Part shown: positions 51,330 through 60,984 of the stretch, piece by piece
How the letters are laid out: every line of letters starts with the position of its first letter
Numbering within the stretch: the first letter of the stretch is position 1
DNA from: FEN-1297 sp021817845
GTDB lineage: Bacteria > Bacteroidota > Ignavibacteria > Ignavibacteriales > Ignavibacteriaceae
Length of the DNA: 64,000 bases
NCBI GenBank assembly: GCA_021817845.1
Contig: JAKAFW010000001.1
Span: 186,001-250,000 of the forward strand
Reading direction: 5' to 3'
Translations under genes and position numbers: made by a program
The notes under the pieces: model-generated
Told to the model about the DNA's origin: nothing
The model's database searches: none
Seen by the model: only the letters and a program-made list of their open reading frames with translations

Positions 51330-51923
51330 ATGAAAAACAAAAAGAAGAAAACAGACGTGCAATTACCTCAAATATTAAACCTGGATGATGATTTTTCACT
51401 GATAAAAAGATTCATAGAGGGTGATGAGTCAACATTTAATTTATTGGTGCTCCGTCATAAAGAAAAAGTAAGAAATATAATTTACCTTACTTTGAATAAT
51501 CACGAGTTAGTTGATGATATTGCTCAAGAAGTTTTTTTAACTGTGTACAAAAATTTGAAACGTTTCAGGTTTGAATCGCAATTTACTACATGGCTTTATC
51601 GAGTTACAATTAATAAATGTAAAGATCATTTAAGAAAAATTAAGATACGAAGTATATTTACCCCAATTAAAGATGAAGAAGAAGATCTTGGATACAGTAC
51701 ATCACCTGACGAAAAGGATATAGCAGAGATTGTTAGAAAAGCGATTGATCAGTTACCGGAAAAACTGAAGGTACCCCTGCTGCTTAAAGATATTGAGGGA
51801 CTTAGCTATCAAGAAATTGCAGAGTCGATTCAATGTGAAATCGGAACGGTGAAGTCAAGGATTTTTAGGGCAAGAGAAGGACTAAGAAATATTTTAAAGC
51901 CCTATGAGAGTGAGTTGATGTGA
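51330..51923 (+). CDS. ECF-type RNA polymerase sigma factor
   Basis: A 197-residue group 4 sigma factor. Region 2 (~25-95) has 'FNLLVLRHKEKVRNIIY', 'LVDDIAQEVFLTVYKNLKRF' (region 2.2-2.3) and 'FTTWLYRVTINKCKDHLRK' (2.4). Region 4 (~135-190) has 'LPEKLKVPLLLKDIEGLSYQ' and the helix-turn-helix 'EIAESIQCEIGTVKSRIFRA'. A basic N-terminal tail (KNKKKKTD) precedes. It overlaps the next gene by four bases (TGATG-type junction), the usual sigma/anti-sigma arrangement. It probably responds to an envelope signal, given its membrane partner. Confidence 0.95.
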   Translation: MKNKKKKTDVQLPQILNLDDDFSLIKRFIEGDESTFNLLVLRHKEKVRNIIYLTLNNHELVDDIAQEVFLTVYKNLKRFRFESQFTTWLYRVTINKCKDHLRKIKIRSIFTPIKDEEEDLGYSTSPDEKDIAEIVRKAIDQLPEKLKVPLLLKDIEGLSYQEIAESIQCEIGTVKSRIFRAREGLRNILKPYESELM

Positions 51924-53482
51924 TGAAAATTTATACTAAAAAATATGAACTATTATCTGCTTATGTCGATAATGAGCTTTCCGACGTTGAAATCAAAAGA
52001 TTAGAAGATGAATTACGATTTTCTAAAGATCTACAGGAAAAGCTAAACGATCTAAAAAAGGTAAAGAAATTAACATCATCTTCCGTTAAAAGCGTTCCTG
52101 AAAATCATTATTTTGATACCAGGTTATCAGCCGCAATTCGAAATGATGGCCCGTGGTTTTTTCGAATAAGAAAATATTTTCCCATAGCTGGTATTATTGC
52201 TTTGAGTGTTGCCTTGATGGTCGTCTTAAAGGTAAACCCTGGAATTGTCAATCACCTTTTAGAAAAACAAAAATCGAACATCTCTGGTTTTTATAAGCAA
52301 AATTTGAAACCGTTATTATATGCTGCAGATTTGACTAACGAAGATATTTTTAATTTTGCTTTCTATCACCAACTGCCTTTGGATAATCAGAAACATCAGT
52401 ATTTATTCTTGGGCACAGGACAGAACGGTAACCAATTTTTTGAAATTAAAAATGGCAATCAGTTTAGCAACGTTAATAGCCTTGATAAATTCGTTAAAGG
52501 CTTAAATCTTAACAGTGTTCAAAAACATCAAGTTGATTCAATCCTTTCAAATTATGCTGATGATTTGCAATCGCAAGTTTTGGTTAATGAAAAAAATACT
52601 GTTGCAATAAATTCTAATATATGGAATTATAATAAAGCTATTGTGGCTGACCTGGTTTCGTTCGCTGCCAGGGCTAACCGGGAAGAAATGCGAAATGTTT
52701 TACCTGCAGGCTTTAATTCTTATTATAACAACGGCTCTGTTGCCCGTTTAGTTAGTGAAGTTAAATCAGCAAATGGCAATAAATATATTTTCATTACTCC
52801 GGATACAATTTTTTCAGATTCTTTTTATTTTGATAAAGAAAAATTTAAGCAGAATATGAAAAGATTAAATGACGAAATGAAAAAGATGAATAAGAACAGC
52901 GAGAATTTTTCTTTTAATTTTCATATCGATTCTAATTTTGTAAATAAAACTAAAATTCCATCATACAACGGCGAGTTCAAAATATTTGTCGATAGCAACT
53001 CATGCCTTATCCATATTCCACAAGTTTTTGTTCCACAAATCCAATATCCGAATCTTGATAGTATGGCTACTAATTTAGGTAAGGCTGCGGATTTATTCAG
53101 AAGTTTTTCATTTAACTTCCCCGAAATGAGCAGAGGAAAGAGTTTTAACTATAAATACTCCTATAACGATTCTACAGATGGTTATAAGTTCAATTTTAGA
53201 GCATTTGGACTTGATTCAACTTTCAACTTCAAAGATCATAAACTTAATTCAATGACAGGTAAAGATTTTAGGAGATTTAATTTCAACAGTCCCGATTCTT
53301 TAGAAAGTTTTTATAGATCATTCTTTGGCGATTCAACTGCGTTTAACCAAAAAGAAATGGAAAAGGAACTTCAGCAAGTCCAAAAGCAATTAGAGCAATT
53401 TCAGAAACAAATGGAAAAGCTTCAAAAGCAGCTTCCGAAAAATCAAAAGCAAGGCAAGGATCATAAATCTATCGAAATTTAA
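51920..53482 (+). CDS. Large membrane anti-sigma-like protein
   Basis: About 520 residues, starting GTG 51920 or ATG 51923 (overlapping the sigma gene). The N-terminal ~75 residues ('YELLSAYVDNELSDVEIKRL', 'LQEKLNDLKKVKKL') match the RseA/zf-HC2-like anti-sigma head, but the zinc ligands (HxxxCxxC) are absent. One membrane helix (~87-104, 'FPIAGIIALSVALMVVLKV') leads to a ~400-residue external part that is Asn/Phe/Asp-rich with no domain I know ('SFNFPEMSRGKSFNYKYSYN'). A Gln/Lys-rich coiled coil ends it (~485-515, 'QQVQKQLEQFQKQMEKLQKQ'). Typical anti-sigmas are 150-250 residues, so the external part is a candidate sensor or adhesin. Anti-sigma function is inferred from position and head. 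Confidence 0.78.
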   Translation: MMKIYTKKYELLSAYVDNELSDVEIKRLEDELRFSKDLQEKLNDLKKVKKLTSSSVKSVPENHYFDTRLSAAIRNDGPWFFRIRKYFPIAGIIALSVALMVVLKVNPGIVNHLLEKQKSNISGFYKQNLKPLLYAADLTNEDIFNFAFYHQLPLDNQKHQYLFLGTGQNGNQFFEIKNGNQFSNVNSLDKFVKGLNLNSVQKHQVDSILSNYADDLQSQVLVNEKNTVAINSNIWNYNKAIVADLVSFAARANREEMRNVLPAGFNSYYNNGSVARLVSEVKSANGNKYIFITPDTIFSDSFYFDKEKFKQNMKRLNDEMKKMNKNSENFSFNFHIDSNFVNKTKIPSYNGEFKIFVDSNSCLIHIPQVFVPQIQYPNLDSMATNLGKAADLFRSFSFNFPEMSRGKSFNYKYSYNDSTDGYKFNFRAFGLDSTFNFKDHKLNSMTGKDFRRFNFNSPDSLESFYRSFFGDSTAFNQKEMEKELQQVQKQLEQFQKQMEKLQKQLPKNQKQGKDHKSIEI

Positions 53483-53706
53483 TATTTCCGGCTGAAAGCT
53501 CTTTACCAAGCCTCCGGCTAGATTCTTACATCCATAGTGGTATTTTCTCTGCTATCCTATTTTTCTTCCGCTTATACAACTCTACTTTACAAAAAGCTAA
53601 TTTTAGCTTAATTTAATTTTGAAGGGAAATGCGAAATATTGCATTTCGACTAATTTAGGCTTTTCATATAATTTTGCAATTAAAGTAAATTTATTATCCT
53701 AAAAAT

Positions 53707-55812
53707 ATGAAATTTGATATCCCGGCTTTGAAGATTAACCAGAAATTCCAAACATTTATTGTTCTATCAATTGTTTTATTCGGCTTCAAATTATTTGCGC
53801 CCGGCTCTGATTCAATTACATATTTATTGATTGACGATTTGCTGGTTGGGTTTACTGTTGCAGCTTTTATTTTTTATTTGATGGATTGGATACATCTAAA
53901 GAAAATAAATCCTCTTAATTTGGTGATGAATATCGGAATTTTTACAGCTGTGATCTTTTTACTGATTACATTTTCCAATACAATTCTTCGCGGACTTGCG
54001 ACGGAAAATAATATCTATTTTCCTAAAACCGGATTTGTTTCAAATCTGGTTGTCTTTGTCTATTCTTTTATTATTCTCGGCTCGCTTTCATATATTTTCC
54101 TGGCTTTTCGCGAGCTTTATTCTCTTAAACAGAAACGCGACATAAATACTTATTTTAATACGATGGTCGTATTTTTTATTCTGGCTTCTTATTCAACTCT
54201 ACTTCAGCAAAGTACCGATCTATTATACATAAAAGACACTTTTTTTATAATCTCAATTTTATTGATAATTATTAACTCAATAAAAATCTCATGGATTGCT
54301 TTCATAGTTAAAAAGGAAAAAAAGATTCTTCTTTTCCTGTCGATAATTATTGCAATTCTTTTTGTATCAAACCTTGTGAAAAACTCAGGTAACAATAATG
54401 CAAATTTACTTGATCAATTTTCACCTGCACTCAATCAATTTTTTAATATAATCGGAATTTATGGCGCCATTTATTTCAGTATTTTATTTTTTACAACCTT
54501 GTTCCATATACCTACTGCTGAAGCTTTTGATAGAAAAGCCCAGGAAGTTACTTCGCTTCAATATTTCAGTAAGTTAATTACGGAGGTTTTAGATTTTGAT
54601 GACCTGGTAAAAACAATCACCGATATTGCCTCAAAAATAAGTAACGCTGATGCCGCCTGGATTGCCTGGCAAGAAAATGGAGGTTTAAAGTCGGTAGGCA
54701 ATAATAGTATCGGATTTTTAGATGCTGATCTAATTACATCTTTTGTAGCTGAGAATAAAAATAAATATAACCTGAATGAAACTATTTTTATAAGCATGGG
54801 TAAGTTTCAGAAAAAATCTCAGCTCGGAGAATCGTTTTCAAACATTACAGTTTCACCTTTAAGAGCGCACAACGAACTTAAGGGATATCTATTAACCGGT
54901 AAGAAAAATAATTTTCTCTTTGATGATGAAGATAAAAATGCATTGGATACATTTTCCGATTATGCTTCTATTGCTATTGAAAACTCTAGACTTTTTGAGG
55001 AATCTATAATTAAAGAGCGTTTAGAAAAAGAACTTGATGTTGCTCGAGAAGTCCAGAGGAAAATTTTACCTTCTAAAAATCCTAATTATGAAGGTCTATC
55101 TATCTCTACCATTTTTATTCCCGCCTTTGAAGTCGGTGGCGATTATTACGATTTTTTTGAAATCGATAAATATACTTTTGGTTTTGTAATTGCGGATGTA
55201 TCCGGCAAAGGAATATCTGCTGCCTTTATAATGGCAGAAGTAAAAGGAATCTTTGAATCACTTTCTAAAACTATTAAAACTCCTAAAAATATTTTAATTA
55301 AAGCTAATGAGATATTGCAGAGAACTTTGGACAGGAAAAACTTTGTCAGTGCGGCTTATGGCTTTATTGATTTGCAGAATGAGACTATGCTAATATCGCG
55401 TGCCGGGCATTGTCCCATAATTCTTCTAAGAGACAATTCAATAGAAAATTTAAGACCTTCAGGAATCGGTTTGGGACTTAATTTTTCAGATCACTTTTCT
55501 AATACTCTTGAAGAAATTAAAATTGATTTGAAGGAAAACGATATAATCGTCCTCTATACAGACGGAATAACTGAGGCTAAAAATAAACTTCTGGAAGACT
55601 TCGGAAGTGATCTTTTTGAAAAAATACTTATTGAAAATTGTGATAAAGATGCTGACGATATTTCAAACAAAGTTATTCGAGAAGTAACTTTGTTTTCACA
55701 AAATCATCCTCAGCATGACGACATTACTTTAGTCATACTTAAATGGAAACAAAAATTAAAAATTGATGGAGAAAAGGAATGGCAGAATTCAACGCTTCAA
55801 CCAAAGATTTAG
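53707..55812 (+). CDS. Membrane PP2C/SpoIIE phosphatase with GAF domain (RsbU-like 1)
   Basis: A 701-residue protein: six to eight membrane helices (~15-265), a GAF-like domain (~285-440), a short coiled linker and a SpoIIE/PP2C phosphatase (~455-690). Phosphatase motifs: 'EVQRKILPS', 'FEVGGDYYDFFEI' (metal Asp), 'IADVSGKGISAAFIMA', 'VLYTDGITEAKN' and 'HPQHDDITLVILK' (metal Asp). Such proteins dephosphorylate STAS antagonists and so free a regulator. Its stop lies 34 bp inside the next (STAS) gene, so the two are translationally coupled. The membrane part suggests it senses something in or at the membrane. Confidence 0.92.
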   Translation: MKFDIPALKINQKFQTFIVLSIVLFGFKLFAPGSDSITYLLIDDLLVGFTVAAFIFYLMDWIHLKKINPLNLVMNIGIFTAVIFLLITFSNTILRGLATENNIYFPKTGFVSNLVVFVYSFIILGSLSYIFLAFRELYSLKQKRDINTYFNTMVVFFILASYSTLLQQSTDLLYIKDTFFIISILLIIINSIKISWIAFIVKKEKKILLFLSIIIAILFVSNLVKNSGNNNANLLDQFSPALNQFFNIIGIYGAIYFSILFFTTLFHIPTAEAFDRKAQEVTSLQYFSKLITEVLDFDDLVKTITDIASKISNADAAWIAWQENGGLKSVGNNSIGFLDADLITSFVAENKNKYNLNETIFISMGKFQKKSQLGESFSNITVSPLRAHNELKGYLLTGKKNNFLFDDEDKNALDTFSDYASIAIENSRLFEESIIKERLEKELDVAREVQRKILPSKNPNYEGLSISTIFIPAFEVGGDYYDFFEIDKYTFGFVIADVSGKGISAAFIMAEVKGIFESLSKTIKTPKNILIKANEILQRTLDRKNFVSAAYGFIDLQNETMLISRAGHCPIILLRDNSIENLRPSGIGLGLNFSDHFSNTLEEIKIDLKENDIIVLYTDGITEAKNKLLEDFGSDLFEKILIENCDKDADDISNKVIREVTLFSQNHPQHDDITLVILKWKQKLKIDGEKEWQNSTLQPKI

Positions 55813-56144
55813 GTGAAGTTAGTGTAATATATTTGCAGGGCTATCTCGATGCACATACCGCACCTTCGCTTGAAAATACTTTTTCTAATTTAATTGAAAA
55901 AGGAAAATATTGCACTGTGGTGAATTTTACGGAACTGGCATATATAAGCAGCGCCGGCTTGGGCGTCTTTATGGCATTCATAGAAAAAATGCGAGAGAAT
56001 AACGGTGATATAAAATTATCGAGCATGAGTGATAAAGTTTATAACATTTTTGATCTGCTCGGTTTTCCGTTACTCTATGAAATTTATAAAACAGAAGATG
56101 AAGCAGTAAACAAATTTATCGAGTCTAAAAACCTTGAAAAGTAA
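55779..56144 (+). CDS. STAS-domain anti-sigma factor antagonist (RsbV-like)
   Basis: A 121-residue single STAS domain. The strands and helices follow the SpoIIAA/RsbV pattern with 'GYLDAHTAPSLENTF', 'YCTVVNFTELAYISSAGLGV' and 'DLLGFPLLYEIYKTEDEA'. Phospho-acceptor Ser57 or Ser58 lies in 'ISSAGLGV'. The kinase gene overlaps its end (56134), and phosphatase genes lie on both sides, which supports reversible phosphorylation of that serine. No sigma-B-type target is encoded nearby. The target may be elsewhere or may be an output other than a sigma factor. Confidence 0.93.
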   Translation: MAEFNASTKDLGEVSVIYLQGYLDAHTAPSLENTFSNLIEKGKYCTVVNFTELAYISSAGLGVFMAFIEKMRENNGDIKLSSMSDKVYNIFDLLGFPLLYEIYKTEDEAVNKFIESKNLEK

Positions 56145-56580
56145 GAACCACAAATTGGAAGAGAATGAATTGACCGTTAAAAGCAGAACAGAAAACCTTT
56201 CTGCCATTCGGAATTTTGTTTCTGCCGGAGCACTGGAAATCGGCATTCCCCTTAAAATAGTTGAAAATATTATTCTGGCGGTTGATGAAGCGTGCACTAA
56301 TATTATTAAGCATGCGTACAAATATTTCCCTGAAGGAGAAATCATAGTTAAACTGAAATTTTCCCGGGAAAAATTCACCGTTATTATAATAGATCACGGT
56401 GTGCCTTTTGAGCCTGAAACAATTCCTGACCCCGATTTGCAGACCTATTACCGGCAGCATCGTGTAGGTGGATTGGGGATGTATTTGATGAAGTCATTAA
56501 TGGATGAAGTTAAATATGTCTCTGTCCCCGGTAAATATAACCAAGTGCTATTATCAAAAAATTTATTAACTACGCATTGA
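56134..56580 (+). CDS. RsbW-like serine kinase / ATP-binding anti-sigma factor
   Basis: A 148-residue HATPase_c_2 protein. N-box 'ILAVDEACTNIIKHAYKYF', G1 'IIDHGVPFEP' and G2 'GGLGMYLMKSLMDEVKY' are intact, so ATP binding is expected. It probably phosphorylates the STAS protein encoded just upstream. Translation starts at TTG 56134, overlapping the STAS stop by 11 bp; no ATG is available before the core. Length and motif order match RsbW/SpoIIAB. The next gene starts 4 bp downstream. Together they form a partner-switching core. Confidence 0.92.
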   Translation: MKSKNHKLEENELTVKSRTENLSAIRNFVSAGALEIGIPLKIVENIILAVDEACTNIIKHAYKYFPEGEIIVKLKFSREKFTVIIIDHGVPFEPETIPDPDLQTYYRQHRVGGLGMYLMKSLMDEVKYVSVPGKYNQVLLSKNLLTTH

Positions 56581-56584
56581 AAAA

Positions 56585-58264
56585 ATGATTGACTCCGAAA
56601 ATATCAAAGTCAAACGAAATCTAACTGCCTTGGTGGAGTTTAGTAGAATTATTAACTCCAGTCTTGATCTGGATTTTATCCTTAGCAATATCCTTCTAAC
56701 CTGTTTGGGAAAATTTTTTGCTACAAAAGGTATTATAGCATTAAAAATTAATGGTGCACTTGTTCCAAAATCGTTCAAAGGACTCTCCCTTGATGCCATA
56801 AATAAATTCCCAAAATTAAAAGGCGGTGAGGATTTATTTGAAGATAAGCTGTTTAAAAAATATTTAACTGAAAACCATATTGTCACGGTTGAAAAAATTA
56901 GCTCCTCTCAAGAGTGCCTTGGAATTGTTTGTCTAGGCGAAAAGTTAAACAAAAATCCTTTTACCGTGAGTGACCTTGAATTTTTAAGGACTATTTTAAA
57001 CATTTCATCTTCTGCAATTCATAATTCAATAATGATTGATGAGTTGAAGCATGTAAACCGGGCGCTCGACCGCCGTGTTCATCGCCTTAACTCGCTGTTC
57101 GAACTGAGCAAGGAATTCGGCATGTTTTCAGAATCGACTAAAGTTGCCAGGCTTTTGGCTTATTCTGTAATAGGGCAATTTCTTGTCTCAAAGTTCGCCG
57201 TCATTACTTTTCGGCCGGGTGAAATTGAAATTCTCGAATCAAAGTTTGATGAAAAGGAACTCTTTCTGGCTATTAAAGGGTATGACTTCACAGCTTATGA
57301 AAATTCAATTTCTAAAAATGAAATAGCTGAGAATTTCCCTCTTCTCGAAATTCTTGGTATTGAACTTATCGTTCCGATGCAACTTCAAGGAGAAACTAAG
57401 GGACTAATACTTCTTGGAAAAAGGATTAATAATCATACTTATTCCGAAACAGATATTGAATTTATTTATTCTATCGGAAGTCTTGCCATAATTTCGCTTG
57501 AGAACCGGCGATTATTTAAGGAAGCTTTGGAAAAGCAAAAGCTTGAAGAAGAATTGGAAATAGCCCGGGGTATCCAAAAAAATCTATTGCCTCATTCAAT
57601 ACCACAATTCAAAAGTTTTGAAATAGCGGCTATTAATATTTCTTCCCAACATGTAGGCGGCGACTACTATGATATAATTACTCTAAATGAAAATAATTTT
57701 TGTATTGCCATAGGTGATGTTTCCGGTAAAGGCGTTCCCGCGGCTTTATTGATGGCAAATATCCAGGCATTCTTAAGAGTCATTTGTAAGCACGGAATGG
57801 ACATTGCTGAGGCTACTGGTATTATTAATGATTTAATTACCTCTAATATCACCGATGGAAAATTTATAACCTTTTTTTGGGGAATGTTAAACGAAGTTGA
57901 TAAAACAATCCAGTATGTTAACGCCGGTCATAATCATCCACTGTTAATTAGAAAAGGAAAGATTCATAAACTTGATAAAGGCGGTATTATTCTCGGCGTT
58001 ATGAAAACTTTTACCCCTTATATCACTGAGACTGTTCATCTTGAAAAGGATGATGTAATCTTTTTGTTTACTGACGGTGTAACCGAAGCTAAAAGTATTG
58101 ACGACGAAGAATTTTCCGATGAGAAGCTGGAAATACTTAGTCTAAAATTTGCTAACCTTTCTGCAGAAGAAATTTTAGATAATATTAAATTTGAAGTTCA
58201 AAGTTTTGCTAAAGGCGCCTTGCAATCAGATGATATTACGATGCTGGTAATTAAAGTTATTTAG
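56585..58264 (+). CDS. Soluble GAF-GAF-SpoIIE phosphatase (RsbU-like 2)
   Basis: A 559-residue cytoplasmic protein without membrane helices. Two GAF-like sensory domains (~10-150 and ~170-310, the second with 'LIVPMQLQGETKGLILLGKR') are followed by a coiled linker 'KQKLEEELEIARGIQKNLLP' and the SpoIIE/PP2C domain (~330-557). The latter has 'QHVGGDYYDII', 'IGDVSGKGVPAALLMANIQA', 'FLFTDGVTEAKS' and 'ALQSDDITMLVIKV', so the metal-binding Asp residues are present. The GAF domains may bind small molecules. It starts 4 bp after the RsbW-like gene in the same operon, so the STAS protein is its likely substrate. Confidence 0.92.
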   Translation: MIDSENIKVKRNLTALVEFSRIINSSLDLDFILSNILLTCLGKFFATKGIIALKINGALVPKSFKGLSLDAINKFPKLKGGEDLFEDKLFKKYLTENHIVTVEKISSSQECLGIVCLGEKLNKNPFTVSDLEFLRTILNISSSAIHNSIMIDELKHVNRALDRRVHRLNSLFELSKEFGMFSESTKVARLLAYSVIGQFLVSKFAVITFRPGEIEILESKFDEKELFLAIKGYDFTAYENSISKNEIAENFPLLEILGIELIVPMQLQGETKGLILLGKRINNHTYSETDIEFIYSIGSLAIISLENRRLFKEALEKQKLEEELEIARGIQKNLLPHSIPQFKSFEIAAINISSQHVGGDYYDIITLNENNFCIAIGDVSGKGVPAALLMANIQAFLRVICKHGMDIAEATGIINDLITSNITDGKFITFFWGMLNEVDKTIQYVNAGHNHPLLIRKGKIHKLDKGGIILGVMKTFTPYITETVHLEKDDVIFLFTDGVTEAKSIDDEEFSDEKLEILSLKFANLSAEEILDNIKFEVQSFAKGALQSDDITMLVIKVI

Positions 58265-58370
58265 AATAATTTTTTTGTTTTCGTAAAATTATTTACCTTA
58301 TCACTAAGAAAGTTCGATAAGAAAGTTCAATATCCTCAATTATTTTTATTCACTACTTTTACTTGAACAG

Positions 58371-60950
58371 ATGAAAAAAATCAAAGAATATTATCTAAAA
58401 AACAAGCAGCTCTTCATCATAATTATTTCCATTATTTTAATTCTAACTGCTGTAATTGAAATTTATTTTGTGCTTGCCCTAAGAGTTACCTCCAATGATG
58501 AATGTTCGTGGGTCCCGGAAAAAGTTTCTCCGGATAGTTCGGTAATTGTTTTTGATAAAGTGAAAGTCGGTGGGGTTACGTGGAACGCCGGCATCAGAAA
58601 CGGCGATAAGTTTTTGCAAATTCAAAATATTAATGTCTCGGATCCGAATGAGGCTCAATTAATCTTAAATAAAATTTCTTACGGCAAATTTGCAAATTAT
58701 ACGGTTGAGAAAAAAGACAATAACCAAATTTTTCATACTCAAGTTTTTGTAAAGAAGTTTATCCAAATAGGCAGTTTAGCTAATGCTATATTAGCTTTAT
58801 TCTGGATGCTGATCGGCTTCATTGTACTGATGTCTAAGCCCGACGGCAGAGTGCAGAAATTATTTTATGCGATCGGTGTGGGTGTTGTTTTTTTTACCTC
58901 CAATCTGTTTTTGCCAATTGATATTATTCCTTCGATGGTTAAAGATTATTTCGTCTTATACCCGCTGATAATCTTGTTGTGGTCTTTAGGCGTAGGTTTT
59001 ATCCCGTTTTTATTTTTATATTTTTTCTGGACTTTCCCAACGCCGTTCAAGTTTCTTGAAAAAAATTGGCTAAGAAAGTCTTTACTAATTCTGCCAATAA
59101 TCGTTGCAATAGTAATCTTTGTTTCGGTTTTTTCAGCATTTAGAGATAAAAATTTTAACTCGGATTTTTTTAAAGCAATTAAAAATTCGCTCGTTATTCT
59201 TTTAAGCACAAGCAATATCGTTGCGTTGATCTCGCTTTTTATTAATTATAGAAGATTAAAATCATGGGAGGAAAAGAAGCCTGTCTTTATAATTTTAGTT
59301 GCTTATGCTATTGCCATTGCCGCTGTAATTTATACAGCGCGAATTGCGCCGGCAATTTCAGACACCGTATTTAACTCACCGGAATATTACACGCCAATTA
59401 TCTTAATAATTCTGGTTCCAATTGCTTTCGCTTATTCAATCTTAAAGTATCAGTTGATGGATGTCAGCATTGTGATAAAAAATACTTTGATGTATGGCAT
59501 TGCTACTTTAGCGCTGGCGGCTCTTTACTTTTTTATCATTTACGTTTTAGGACAAAGCATTAGCGAAGCTATTGGAACTCAGTTTCAAACGGCAATTGCA
59601 GGGTTAATATTTATAACCTTTGCGCTTGTGTTTCAATCGACAAAAGATAAATTCCAGGATTTCCTTACCGCGCGCTTTTATCCCGAACAGTTTGCTTATC
59701 AGAGAGTTTTGATAAAATTCAGCAATGATGTTTCAACTGTTGTTGGTCTTGAAAATATCCTCGACTCAATGAAAGGAACTTTTGTCGAAGCATTGAAGAT
59801 AAAAAATTTTGGCATATTACTTAAAGAAAATAAACATGATAATTTACGTCTTGTTAAAAGCGTCGGCATCGAAAGTCAAGAATTATATTTGAATGGAAAA
59901 CTTGTCGACGATTTTATCTCGAATAAATCATTATCTTCAAAGCACCCGGTTATCGAAAGAGAAGACTTTGCAAAAATATTTCCGGCTGAAGTTTCTGCTT
60001 TAACAAAAGAAAATATTTTCACAATCGTCCCGATGATAATTAAATCCAAATTCATCGGTTTGCTTTTGTTTGGATTAAAATATTCAGGCTCGCAGTTTGC
60101 CGGAAAAGATTTAGACCTTTTATTTGCCGCCGCCAATCAAGCTGCAATATCGATTGAGAATGCGCGCTTGTATCAATCCGAAGCCGAAAAACTTAGAATG
60201 GAAAGAGATCTTGACCTTGCTAGAAAAATTCAGCAGGGACTTCTTCCTACGACCATTCCGGTAATTAAAGGATTAGATATTGCAGGCGAGATGATTCCCG
60301 CCATGCAGGTCGGGGGTGATTATTTTGATCTGCTGCCTGTGTCAGAATCTAAATTATTCGTTGTTGTCGGTGATGTATCCGGAAAGGGACTGGCGGCTTC
60401 TCTTTATATGGCAAAGCTTCAAACAATGATTCAGCTATCCTGCAATGACCGCAAGTCTCCTAAAGAAATTTTAATCGAACTTAATCGCCACTTTTATAAA
60501 AGTATTGAAAGAAATTCGTTTGTAACGATGACTCTGGCACTGTTCGATAATCAAGCAAAAATACTGAAGTTCTGCCGCGCCGGTCATTTGCCGTTGCTTA
60601 TGGCTTCAAACGGCAACGTAAGTTCATTTAGAACGCAAGGTATTGGCGTCGGACTGGAGAAAGGAAATATTTTTGAAAGTACTTTAACTGAAGAAGAAAT
60701 CCCGTTAAAACCGGGACAAACTTTTGCATTCTTTTCCGACGGTATAACCGAAGCTATGAATGAAAATAACGATCTTTTTGGTGAAGAGAATCTCCAAAAA
60801 ATCCTGAAGAATAATACTTCAGCAAATTCAAATGAAATTATGAACGAAATTTGGAATGCGGTAAAAAAATTCAGGGGAACAGCCGAACAAAATGACGATA
60901 TGACCATGGTTTTGGTCAAAGTAGCAGATGAAATTCAGCACAGAATTTGA
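58371..60950 (+). CDS. PDZ-membrane-GAF-SpoIIE phosphatase (RsbU-like 3)
   Basis: An 859-residue protein of unusual architecture. A first membrane helix (~13-33) is followed by an extracytoplasmic PDZ-like domain (~45-125: 'VFDKVKVGGVTWNAGIRNGD', 'NEAQLILNKI'). Seven or more membrane helices (~135-420) and a GAF domain (~440-610) come next. The linker 'RLYQSEAEKLRMERDLDLAR' leads to SpoIIE/PP2C (~630-855) with 'MQVGGDYFDLLPV', 'VGDVSGKGLAASLYMAKLQ', 'FFSDGITEAM' and 'AEQNDDMTMVLVKV'. All metal-binding Asp are intact. PDZ domains usually bind exposed C-termini, so the protein may sense misfolded or cleaved envelope proteins. It is the last gene of the partner-switching run, after a 106-bp gap. 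Confidence 0.9.
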   Translation: MKKIKEYYLKNKQLFIIIISIILILTAVIEIYFVLALRVTSNDECSWVPEKVSPDSSVIVFDKVKVGGVTWNAGIRNGDKFLQIQNINVSDPNEAQLILNKISYGKFANYTVEKKDNNQIFHTQVFVKKFIQIGSLANAILALFWMLIGFIVLMSKPDGRVQKLFYAIGVGVVFFTSNLFLPIDIIPSMVKDYFVLYPLIILLWSLGVGFIPFLFLYFFWTFPTPFKFLEKNWLRKSLLILPIIVAIVIFVSVFSAFRDKNFNSDFFKAIKNSLVILLSTSNIVALISLFINYRRLKSWEEKKPVFIILVAYAIAIAAVIYTARIAPAISDTVFNSPEYYTPIILIILVPIAFAYSILKYQLMDVSIVIKNTLMYGIATLALAALYFFIIYVLGQSISEAIGTQFQTAIAGLIFITFALVFQSTKDKFQDFLTARFYPEQFAYQRVLIKFSNDVSTVVGLENILDSMKGTFVEALKIKNFGILLKENKHDNLRLVKSVGIESQELYLNGKLVDDFISNKSLSSKHPVIEREDFAKIFPAEVSALTKENIFTIVPMIIKSKFIGLLLFGLKYSGSQFAGKDLDLLFAAANQAAISIENARLYQSEAEKLRMERDLDLARKIQQGLLPTTIPVIKGLDIAGEMIPAMQVGGDYFDLLPVSESKLFVVVGDVSGKGLAASLYMAKLQTMIQLSCNDRKSPKEILIELNRHFYKSIERNSFVTMTLALFDNQAKILKFCRAGHLPLLMASNGNVSSFRTQGIGVGLEKGNIFESTLTEEEIPLKPGQTFAFFSDGITEAMNENNDLFGEENLQKILKNNTSANSNEIMNEIWNAVKKFRGTAEQNDDMTMVLVKVADEIQHRI

Positions 60951-60984
60951 CAAACAATTTCGCCAAGGCGGAAGTAATCTCTTA

